NCBI GenBank assembly: GCA_023437345.1
Contig: JAEZGC010000127.1
Span: 1-7,245 of the forward strand
Direction of reading: 5' to 3'
DNA: 7,245 bases
From: Actinomycetes bacterium
GTDB lineage: Bacteria; Actinomycetota; Actinomycetes; Propionibacteriales; Propionibacteriaceae
Part shown: positions 1 to 5,942 of the stretch, piece after piece
How positions within the stretch are numbered: position 1 is the stretch's first letter
How the letters are laid out: each line of letters opens with the position of its first letter
Position numbers and translations under genes: made by a program
The notes under the pieces: generated by a model
The model's database searches: none
Seen by the model: only the letters and a program-made list of their open reading frames with translations
Told to the model about the DNA's origin: nothing

Positions 1-58
1 GGATTTCGACTCCGACGAATCTCCGATTTCGCTCTGACTCGCCCCCTATGGGCCTGAT

Positions 59-967
59 TCAGTAGTAGTAGGGGAACTTCGACCAGTCCGGCGGACGCTT
101 CTCCAGGAACGAGTCGCGGCCCTCGACGGCCTCGTCGGTCATGTACGCCAGCCGGGTGGTCTCGCCGGCGAACACCTGCTGGCCGACCAGGCCGTCGTCG
201 ATGGCGTTGAACGCGAACTTGAGCATCCGCTGGGCGGTCGGGGACTTGCCGCAGATCTTCGCCGCCCATTCCAGCCCGACGGTCTCCAGCTCGGCGTGCG
301 GCACCACTGCATTCACCATGCCCATCCGGTGGGCGTCGGCGGCGTCGTAGGTGTCACCGAGGAAGAAGATCTCGTGGGCGAACTTCTGGCCGACCTGACG
401 AGCGAGATAGGCAGACCCGAACCCTGCGTCGAACGAGCCGACGTCGGCGTCGGTCTGCTTGAACCGGGCGTGCTCGGCCGAGGCCAGCGTCAGGTCGCAC
501 ACCACGTGCAGCGAGTGGCCGCCGCCGGCCGCCCAGCCGTTGACAAGGGCGATCACCACCTTCGGCATGAACCGGATCAGGCGCTGCACCTCAAGGATGT
601 GCAGCCTGCCCCCTTCGGCGGCCGCCCGGCGGGCGTCCACGGTGTCCGCAGTCTCGCCCTCGGCGTACTGGTAGCCCGAGCGGCCGCGGATCCGCTGGTC
701 GCCGCCGGAGCAGAACGCCCAGCCGCCGTCCCTGGGCGACGGCCCGTTCCCGGTGAGCAGCACACAGCCGATGTCGGAGGACCGCCGGGCGTGGTCGAGC
801 GCGGTGTACAACTCGTCCACTGTGTGCGGACGGAACGCGTTGCGCACCTCGGGCCTGTCGAAAGCGATCCGTACCGCGGGCACGTCTACCGCCCGGTGGT
901 AGGTGATGTCGGTGAAGTCGAAGCCCTCAACCACGCGCCACTTCTCGGGCTGCCAGGGACTGGTCAT
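59..967 (-). CDS. menB: 1,4-dihydroxy-2-naphthoyl-CoA synthase (MenB), menaquinone biosynthesis
   Basis: This 302-residue member of the crotonase/enoyl-CoA hydratase superfamily closes the second ring of menaquinone by converting o-succinylbenzoyl-CoA to 1,4-dihydroxy-2-naphthoyl-CoA. Features that separate MenB from ordinary crotonases are visible: the FCSGGDQ oxyanion segment (85-91), VNGWAAGGGHSLH (142-154), the TDADVGSFDAG active-site stretch (172-182), and the C-terminal RPPDWSKFPYYY, whose aromatic end packs into the neighbouring subunit in MenB hexamers. The length fits actinobacterial MenB (about 300-315 residues, with an insertion relative to the enterobacterial form). The ATG at 967 overlaps the legC stop by four bases, and no good ribosome binding site precedes it, which suggests coupled translation. 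A menaquinone gene at the end of a nonulosonate operon is unexpected. No other men gene lies in the window; more could follow below position 1. Confidence 0.95.
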   Translation of the reverse strand: MTSPWQPEKWRVVEGFDFTDITYHRAVDVPAVRIAFDRPEVRNAFRPHTVDELYTALDHARRSSDIGCVLLTGNGPSPRDGGWAFCSGGDQRIRGRSGYQYAEGETADTVDARRAAAEGGRLHILEVQRLIRFMPKVVIALVNGWAAGGGHSLHVVCDLTLASAEHARFKQTDADVGSFDAGFGSAYLARQVGQKFAHEIFFLGDTYDAADAHRMGMVNAVVPHAELETVGLEWAAKICGKSPTAQRMLKFAFNAIDDGLVGQQVFAGETTRLAYMTDEAVEGRDSFLEKRPPDWSKFPYYY

Positions 968-2124
968 GGGCTCAGGGTAGCGAGGACGGTCCGCAGCATC
1001 TCCACGACCCTCGCCTGGTCGTCCAGGCCGAGGTTCGATGAGGACGGCAGGCAGAACGCCGAGTCGAAGATCGACTCCGCGACGGTGCCGCCGAGACGCG
1101 GCGCGTCCGCGTACAGCCGGGTGCGGTGCAGCGGCGTCCAGATCGGTCGCACCTCGATGTTGCGGGCGCCGGCCGCCGCCAGCACCTGGTCGCGAACCTC
1201 GCGCTGCCGATCGGCTGCGACGCTCGCGGTGTAGAGCCAGAACGACGGGTCCGCCCAGGCCAGCCGCGGGGCGGTCCGCAGCCCGGGCAGGTCGGCGAGC
1301 GCTTCGTCGTAGCGCGCCGCGATCGCCCGCCGCCCGCCGAGCAGCTCCGGCAGCTGCTCGAGTTGCGCGACGCCGATCGCTGCCGAGACGTTCGACAGCC
1401 GGTAGTTGTAGCCGACCTCGTCGTGGTCGTAGGCCGCCCCCGGCAGCCGCGCCTGGGTCGACAGGTGGCGGGCCCGCCGGGCCAGACCCTCGTCGTCGGT
1501 GACGAGCATCCCGCCGCTGCCGGTCGTGATCAGCTTGTTGCCGTTGAAGCTGAAGCAGCCGACCCGACCTATCGTGCCGACCCCCCTGCCGGCGAGCGGA
1601 CCAGCCGTGTAGGTGGCGCCGAGCGCCTCGGTGGCGTCCTCGATCAGCGGCACGCCGTACTGTTCGGCAGCGGCAGCGAGCGGCGCCAGGTCGGCCGGGT
1701 GCCCCACCAGGTGGACCACTTCGATGGCAGCCGGCTGACGCCGTCCGGTTCGGGCGCGCTCGTCAAGCTCGGCGACGACCAGGGCAGGATCCAGGTTGTA
1801 GCTGGCCGGCTCCGAATCGATCAGGACGGGGGTCGCGCCGGTGTAGGTGACAGGGTTTGCGGACGCCACGAACGTGAGCGTCGGCACGAACACCTCGTCG
1901 CCCGGTCGGATGTCGAGTACGCGCATTGCGAGGTGGAGCGCCGCCGTCCCCGACGCGCACGCTACCGCGTGGCGGGCGCCGACCGCGTCGGCGAACTCCC
2001 GCTCGAAGCGCTGCACGAACGGACCCACTGACGACACGAAGTTCGTCTCGAGGCACTCTTCGAGGTACCGCTGCGCGTTGCCGCCGATCACCGGCTCGGC
2101 CAGCGGGATCCGCGTCTGGCTCAC
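964..2124 (-). CDS. legC: PLP-dependent sugar aminotransferase, LegC-like (DegT/DnrJ/EryC1 family)
   Basis: This 386-residue fold-type I aminotransferase should transfer an amino group, usually from glutamate, to C4 of the LegB product. Visible motifs are CASGTAAL (56-63, phosphate cup), PTLTFVASANP (81-91), EDATEALGA (162-170, with Asp163 contacting the PLP ring nitrogen) and SFNGNK (192-197), where Lys197 is the Schiff-base lysine. GYNYRLSNVSAAIG (238-251) and RPIWTPLH (326-333) match the LegC and PglE-type subgroup. I chose the GTG at 2124 because GAGG sits five bases upstream and the protein then begins SQTRIPLAEP, the usual family N-terminus. The frame extends to an ATG at 2187, but those 21 residues overlap legB and look unlike the family. 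Its TGA overlaps the ATG of menB as ATGA. Other nucleotide-sugar 4-aminotransferases such as PglE or PerA are close relatives; the LegC call rests partly on context. Confidence 0.93.
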   Translation of the reverse strand: MSQTRIPLAEPVIGGNAQRYLEECLETNFVSSVGPFVQRFEREFADAVGARHAVACASGTAALHLAMRVLDIRPGDEVFVPTLTFVASANPVTYTGATPVLIDSEPASYNLDPALVVAELDERARTGRRQPAAIEVVHLVGHPADLAPLAAAAEQYGVPLIEDATEALGATYTAGPLAGRGVGTIGRVGCFSFNGNKLITTGSGGMLVTDDEGLARRARHLSTQARLPGAAYDHDEVGYNYRLSNVSAAIGVAQLEQLPELLGGRRAIAARYDEALADLPGLRTAPRLAWADPSFWLYTASVAADRQREVRDQVLAAAGARNIEVRPIWTPLHRTRLYADAPRLGGTVAESIFDSAFCLPSSSNLGLDDQARVVEMLRTVLATLSP

Positions 2125-2129
2125 CCCGG

Positions 2130-2133
2130 CCTC
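2130..2133 (-). promoter_or_regulatory. Ribosome binding site deciding the legC GTG start
   Basis: The minus strand reads TGAGGCCGGGGTG: the legB stop TGA overlaps GAGG, followed by a five-base spacer and the GTG at 2124. This supports the GTG over the upstream ATG at 2187. Confidence 0.65.
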
Positions 2134-3124
2134 AGAGCTGGACACGGTCGACGTTGCTGTCCACCGGTCGCTCGCGCAACCAGTCAAGGGTCATCGCGAG
2201 CCCTTCCTCGAGACCGGTCTGCGCGCGCCAGCCGAGCAGCTCCCGGGCCACTGACGGATCGGACTGCAGGACGAGCACCTCGCTGGCGTCGGGACGCAGG
2301 CGGGCCGGGTCCTCGACGACCCGGGCCGGGTTCCCGGTCAGCCGGCGGGCGATGTCCACCAGTTCGCCGATCGTCTCCGCCCGTCCGGTGCCCAGCTGGA
2401 TGGTGCGGCCCTCGATCCCGTCGGACTCGGCAGCCCTGACGAAGCCGTCGACGGTGTCGGCGACGAAGGTGAGGTCACGGCGGGTGTCGAGCCGCCCGAG
2501 CCGGATCTCCGACCGTCCGGCGAGCAGCTGACGAAGCAGCGTCGGGAGGACGGCACGGTCGGACTGGCGCGGGCCGTAGGTGTTGAACGGGCGAAGCACC
2601 ACCACCGGCACGTCGAAGGAGCGCTGGTAGGACAAGGCGAGCTGGTCGGCGGCGACCTTGGTCGCCGCGTACGGCGACTGGGCCTGGATCGGGTGGGTCT
2701 CCCGGATCGGCAGCACGTCCGGGGTGCCGTAGACCTCGCTGGTCGACGTGTGGACCACCCGGCTCACCCCCGCCTGCCTGGCGGCCTCGAGCACATTGAG
2801 CGTGCCGCGGATGTTGGTGTCGATGAACGATTCGGCGGCGAGGTAGGAGTACGGGATCGCGATCAGCGCGGCGAGGTGGAAGACGACCTCGATGCCCTCG
2901 GTGGCCCGCTCCACGAAGCGGGCGTCACGGATGTCGCCGTACCTGATGTCGATCGAGTCGCGGACGGCCGGCGGCGCCTCGTCCAGCCAGCCCGCGGAGC
3001 CGCGCGAGTTGTAGATGCAGAAGGCGCGGACGTCGGCACCGTCTGCGACGAGCCGCTCCACAAGGTGGCTCCCGATGAAGCCGTCAGCCCCGGTGACCAG
3101 AACACGGCGCCCAGCCAGCCGCAT
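2132..3124 (-). CDS. legB: Nucleotide-sugar 4,6-dehydratase, LegB-like extended SDR
   Basis: This 330-residue NAD-dependent extended short-chain dehydrogenase carries a Rossmann GADGFIGSH motif (12-20). The acidic YGDIRD stretch is at 62-67, HLAALIAIPYSY at 83-94, TSTSEVYG at 126-133 and the catalytic YAATK at 152-156. RPFNTYGPRQ (178-187) contributes to the sugar-nucleotide site. The HLAALIAIPYSY and TSTSEVYG blocks are typical of LegB dehydratases, which convert nucleotide-linked GlcNAc to the 4-keto-6-deoxy sugar, the substrate for the neighbouring aminotransferase. Simple 4-epimerases of the GalE type are less likely because of those blocks and the context. The gene starts one base after the ptmE stop and has the strongest ribosome binding site in the window (AGGGAGG, five bases from ATG), lying inside the end of ptmE. 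The last roughly 12 residues are a non-conserved tail. Confidence 0.93.
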   Translation of the reverse strand: MRLAGRRVLVTGADGFIGSHLVERLVADGADVRAFCIYNSRGSAGWLDEAPPAVRDSIDIRYGDIRDARFVERATEGIEVVFHLAALIAIPYSYLAAESFIDTNIRGTLNVLEAARQAGVSRVVHTSTSEVYGTPDVLPIRETHPIQAQSPYAATKVAADQLALSYQRSFDVPVVVLRPFNTYGPRQSDRAVLPTLLRQLLAGRSEIRLGRLDTRRDLTFVADTVDGFVRAAESDGIEGRTIQLGTGRAETIGELVDIARRLTGNPARVVEDPARLRPDASEVLVLQSDPSVARELLGWRAQTGLEEGLAMTLDWLRERPVDSNVDRVQL

Positions 3125-3125
3125 C

Positions 3126-4163
3126 TCAACCTCCCTGTCGGGCCAGGTCGAGCTGCTCGCGCTGGCCGATGTCTATCCAGTCGCCCTCGACCTCGAAGGC
3201 TCCGACGCTGCGGCCCTCGGCGAGCAGCTGATCGATCACCCAGGGCATCGTCACGTCGACCCCGGAGGGGACCATCGCCTGCACGGCGGGGTCGAGGACG
3301 TAGATGCCCGTGTTCACCAGCCGGTGCAGCGTCGGCTTCTCCTGCAGCGAGAGGACCAGGTCCCCGTCCGCCTCGATGCACCCGAACGGGATGGTGTGGT
3401 GGTACCGCCGGGTCCCGATCGTGGCGGCGTGACCCCCCGCGACGTGGAAGTCCAGCAGGCGGCGCACGTCGACGTTGGTGACGAGGTCACCGTTGAGCAC
3501 GAGCAGCGGCTCACTCGGCGGTTCCGGCAGCAGCGACAGCGAGCCGGCGGTGCCGAGCGGCTGTTCCTCGCGCAGGTAGTCGATCGAACAGCCGAACGCG
3601 CTGCCGTCGCCGAAGTGGTCCTCGATCTGCTGGCCGCCGTAGTTCACCGAGAGGAAGATCCGCTCGATGCCGGCGCCGGCCAGGTGCAGCACTATGCGTT
3701 CCAGGATCGGACGGCCCGCCACCCGCAGCATCGGCTTCGGTGTCGTGTCGGTGAGCGGACGGAGTCGCTGACCCCGGCCTCCCGCCATGACCACCGCCCA
3801 GTTGCCGAGCGGCGCCGCGTCGAGGAACACGTGCAGCAGGTGCAGCCCTACCGGACGCCCGTCCGCAGCGACGATCGGGATCGCGTCGATCCGCCTGGCC
3901 CGCATCAGCTCCTGGACGTCGGCACGCCCCTGACCGGGTTCGAGGGCGATGAAGTCGCGGCTCATGATCTGGGCGACCGGGTCGTCCAGCGTCATCCCGG
4001 CGAGCAGGGCGCGCCGCAGGTCGCCGTCGGTGATCACCCCGGTCAGGCGGCCCTCCCGGTCGGTGGCGAGCGCTATCTTGCTGCCGCCGGCGTCGACAGC
4101 GCGCATCGCGTCGCGGATGCTGCCCTGGTCGGTGACCAGGCAGTTGTCGAATGACTCAGGCAT
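3126..4163 (-). CDS. ptmE: CBS-domain sugar-1-phosphate nucleotidyltransferase, PtmE-like (probable GDP-GlcNAc-type pyrophosphorylase)
   Basis: This 345-residue protein begins with a tandem CBS pair (about 10-60 and 65-113, with TGVITDGDLRR at 41-51 and AIPIVAADGRPVG at 94-106). A sugar nucleotidyltransferase domain follows. It carries the MAGGRGQRLRPLT loop (126-138), TPKPML (141-146), GTAGSL (204-209), the metal-binding NGD (224-226) and W-I-D-I-G (329-333). This is the layout of Campylobacter PtmE, which supplies the GDP-linked amino sugar that starts the legionaminate pathway. The GDP preference is inferred from that relationship; UDP, dTDP or CDP cannot be excluded from sequence. CBS pairs often bind adenine nucleotides, so the domain may sense energy charge. 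The ATG at 4163 overlaps the legH stop by eight bases, with GGGAG ten bases upstream. An open frame extends upstream to an ATG at 4265, but those 34 extra residues are low-complexity Arg/Ser/Pro sequence lying within legH and were rejected. Confidence 0.9.
   Translation of the reverse strand: MPESFDNCLVTDQGSIRDAMRAVDAGGSKIALATDREGRLTGVITDGDLRRALLAGMTLDDPVAQIMSRDFIALEPGQGRADVQELMRARRIDAIPIVAADGRPVGLHLLHVFLDAAPLGNWAVVMAGGRGQRLRPLTDTTPKPMLRVAGRPILERIVLHLAGAGIERIFLSVNYGGQQIEDHFGDGSAFGCSIDYLREEQPLGTAGSLSLLPEPPSEPLLVLNGDLVTNVDVRRLLDFHVAGGHAATIGTRRYHHTIPFGCIEADGDLVLSLQEKPTLHRLVNTGIYVLDPAVQAMVPSGVDVTMPWVIDQLLAEGRSVGAFEVEGDWIDIGQREQLDLARQGG
3130..3136 (-). promoter_or_regulatory. Strong ribosome binding site for legB
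   Basis: On the minus strand this reads AGGGAGG, five bases before the legB ATG at 3124. It lies within the last codons of ptmE. It is the closest match to the anti-Shine-Dalgarno sequence in the window and fixes the legB start. Confidence 0.8.
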
Positions 4164-4773
4164 CGTGGGTCCGCTCCCTGGCCCTGGCCGGGTTCCCGAC
4201 GACGACCGCCTGCGCGGCGACATCCCCGACCACGACGGCTCCCATCCCCACCGTCGCGCCGGCACCTATCGAGACGTGGTCGCGGACGGCGGCGCCGAGG
4301 CCGATCCGGGCATCCTCGCCGACGACGACGTCGCCGCCGAGGATCGCTCCGGGGCCGACGTGGACGAAGTCGCCCACGTGGGCCCCGTGCTCGACCACGG
4401 CGGCGGTGTTCACTATCGCGTGGCGTCCGACGCGGGCTCCGGCGTTGACGACGGCACCGGCAAGGACCACGGTGCCGGGGCCGAGTTCGGCGCTTGGGGA
4501 GACCCAGGCGGCGCGGTGGACGACGGTCGCCCACGCGGCGTCCTCGAAGCGGGCGACGGCGGCGGCGCGCGCGTCGGCTGACGCCCCGAACCCGATCACC
4601 AGCGCGGGACGCTGCCCGATCGGGGCGGCGGCGAGCTTCTCCTGCAGGGCCGCCTCGCCGGCCTCGGGCACGAACGCCTCGACGTGCCACGGGTCGTCGC
4701 CGGAACGGGCGGCGTCGGCGACCACCTCGGCGTGCCCGCCGGCGCCCAGAATGACGAGTTGGCGACCGGTCAC
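4156..4773 (-). CDS. legH: Sugar N-acetyltransferase, NeuD/PglD/LegH family (left-handed beta-helix)
   Basis: This 205-residue acetyl-CoA-dependent acyltransferase has a short N-terminal Rossmann-like part with LVILGAGGHAE (6-16), followed by hexapeptide repeats forming a left-handed beta-helix (about 85-195), which is the PglD/NeuD architecture. The VNTAAVVEHGAHVGD stretch (121-135) holds Asn122 and His129, matching the family's N-to-EH spacing; His129 is the probable general base, as in PglD. The likely role is N-acetylation of the C4 amine placed by LegC, which makes it LegH. Sialate O-acetylation, as in NeuD of some capsule loci, is the alternative. I chose the GTG at 4773 because it overlaps the legG stop as GTGA, the same junction seen at the legI-legG border, and because family members begin just before the GAGGHA motif. 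An in-frame ATG at 4821 would add 16 residues (221 in total) and overlap legG by 52 bases. Neither start has a clear ribosome binding site. Confidence 0.9.
   Translation of the reverse strand: MTGRQLVILGAGGHAEVVADAARSGDDPWHVEAFVPEAGEAALQEKLAAAPIGQRPALVIGFGASADARAAAVARFEDAAWATVVHRAAWVSPSAELGPGTVVLAGAVVNAGARVGRHAIVNTAAVVEHGAHVGDFVHVGPGAILGGDVVVGEDARIGLGAAVRDHVSIGAGATVGMGAVVVGDVAAQAVVVGNPARARERTHDA
4174..4178 (-). promoter_or_regulatory. Possible ribosome binding site for ptmE
   Basis: The minus strand reads GGGAG ten bases before the ATG at 4163, inside the end of legH. The spacing is on the long side, so the site is plausible but not decisive. The eight-base overlap with the legH stop could also drive initiation by reinitiation. 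Confidence 0.45.
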
Positions 4774-5942
4774 CGCGCGACGTCGATCGGCCGCTTGCGC
4801 GGCGGTCGCGGGGGTTGCCATGCGGTGATGATATCGGCGATGCGCTCCCCCGCCCTACCGTCGGAATGCGGCGGTCTGTCTGACTGTACGGTCTCCCGGA
4901 AGGCGGGATCGAGGGCCTTGCTGAGGGCGGCGACCACACCGTCCGGGTCGGCCGGGGCGTCGATCACATTCGACCACCGGAGCCGGCCGGCCTGCCGCTC
5001 CCCCACGTTCACCACTGGCAGGCCGACAGCCGGCGCCTCGGTGAGCCCGCTGGAACTGTTGCCGAGCATGGCGTCGGCGAGCCTCAGCAGGCTCCAGTAG
5101 CGCAGCTCACCGAGCGCATCGAGCGCCACCGCCGTGCCCGGTGGCGCAGCCTTCACCGCCTGCTGCAGGCCGACCCGGATCGGCTCCGCACCCGGGTCGA
5201 CGTTCGGCATCGTCACGATGTAGGTCGCAGGCACGGCGCGCATCGCCGCAGCGACGGCGGCGGCCTCCACCGCGGGGTCCCCGCCGAGCGTTGCGGGGTG
5301 CACCGTGACCAGCACGACCGGGTGCGCGAGTGGCACGCCGAGCTGCGTGGCGAGGGCCTCGGCGTCGAGCAGGTCCGCCCGGAAGGCGGCGTCCAACCCC
5401 GGTGCGCCGACAACATGCACCGTGGCCGGGTCCTCGCCCATCGCCACCACGCGCCGGGCGTGCTCGTCGTGGCTGACCAGGTGGAGGTGGGCGAGCTTGG
5501 TAGTCGCGTGGCGCAACGCGTCGTCGAAGGCGCCGAGGGTCTGCTCGCCACCGTGCAGGTGCGCGATCGGGACGCGGTTCACGGTGGCGGCGAGCGCGGC
5601 GGCAGCGGTCTCGAACCGGTCGCCGACCAGCAGCACGGCGTCGGGTTTCGCCGCACGGAGGTACCCGCCGAAGGCCTCCAGCGCCCGCCCGCTCTGGACG
5701 TCGGCCGGCGTCGCCGCGTCGTCGTCCAGCCAGGCCAGCCCGACGGGGTCGAAGCCGTCGGCCCTGACCTGGTCGACGGTGTGCCCGTGGCGGGCGGACA
5801 GGTGCATGCCGCCTGTGACCACGTCGAGCCGGAACCCGGGACGTTCCCGCAGCGCCACGCAGGTGGACCGCAGGATGCCCCAGTCCTGGCGACCGGTGGT
5901 GAGGACGGCGAGGCTGCGGACGGGCTCGGCTGGGCCGCTCAC
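4770..5942 (-). CDS. legG: Hydrolysing nucleotide-HexNAc 2-epimerase, NeuC/LegG family
   Basis: This 390-residue protein has the length and motifs of NeuC-type UDP-GlcNAc 2-epimerases. The motifs are TTGRQDWG (15-22), GDRFE (107-111), HLHGGE (128-133), ALRHATTKL (142-150), VGAPGLD (178-184), VTVHP (212-216), GNSSSGLTEAP (294-304) and NVGERQAGR (312-320). The fold is GT-B-like with two Rossmann halves, and the enzyme should be cytosolic. Family members remove the nucleotide while inverting C2. With LegB, LegC and an acetyltransferase alongside, the likely substrate is a GDP- or UDP-linked 2,4-diacetamido-2,4,6-trideoxyglucose, yielding the free manno sugar for LegI. This substrate is inferred; plain UDP-GlcNAc (NeuC activity) is the alternative. 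The start is GTG, preceded by GAAGG six bases upstream, and it overlaps the legI stop as GTGA. The C-terminus has a proline- and arginine-rich tail (about 377-390). Confidence 0.93.
   Translation of the reverse strand: MSGPAEPVRSLAVLTTGRQDWGILRSTCVALRERPGFRLDVVTGGMHLSARHGHTVDQVRADGFDPVGLAWLDDDAATPADVQSGRALEAFGGYLRAAKPDAVLLVGDRFETAAAALAATVNRVPIAHLHGGEQTLGAFDDALRHATTKLAHLHLVSHDEHARRVVAMGEDPATVHVVGAPGLDAAFRADLLDAEALATQLGVPLAHPVVLVTVHPATLGGDPAVEAAAVAAAMRAVPATYIVTMPNVDPGAEPIRVGLQQAVKAAPPGTAVALDALGELRYWSLLRLADAMLGNSSSGLTEAPAVGLPVVNVGERQAGRLRWSNVIDAPADPDGVVAALSKALDPAFRETVQSDRPPHSDGRAGERIADIITAWQPPRPPRKRPIDVAR

Noticed and set aside
41..53. Possible terminator after menB (GCCC, five-base loop, GGGC)
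   Set aside because: The stem is only four pairs, with no T-run downstream on the minus strand. It is too weak to call, and the window ends before the downstream region can be examined.
296..1234. Long plus-strand open frame (312 residues) across menB and legC
   Set aside because: It is antisense to two well-supported genes, shows no recognisable domain, and is rich in Arg, Gly, Val and Pro, as expected from third-position GC bias.
2125..2187. N-terminal extension of legC by 21 residues to the ATG at 2187
   Set aside because: It overlaps legB by more than 50 bases and does not resemble the family; the GTG at 2124 has a better-spaced ribosome binding site.
3015..4154. Plus-strand open frame of 379 residues opposite ptmE and legB
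   Set aside because: It shadows PtmE, which has clear motifs. The translation is His-, Arg- and Val-rich with no motif and no credible ribosome binding site.
4164..4265. N-terminal extension of ptmE by 34 residues to the ATG at 4265
   Set aside because: The extra residues are low-complexity Arg/Ser/Pro/Gly sequence overlapping the legH coding region, and the CBS domain begins normally after the ATG at 4163.
4073..4939. Minus-strand open frame of 288 residues overlapping legH in another frame
   Set aside because: It is extremely arginine- and proline-rich and lies over the hexapeptide-repeat gene, where the repeated codons keep other frames open. It has no function signature.
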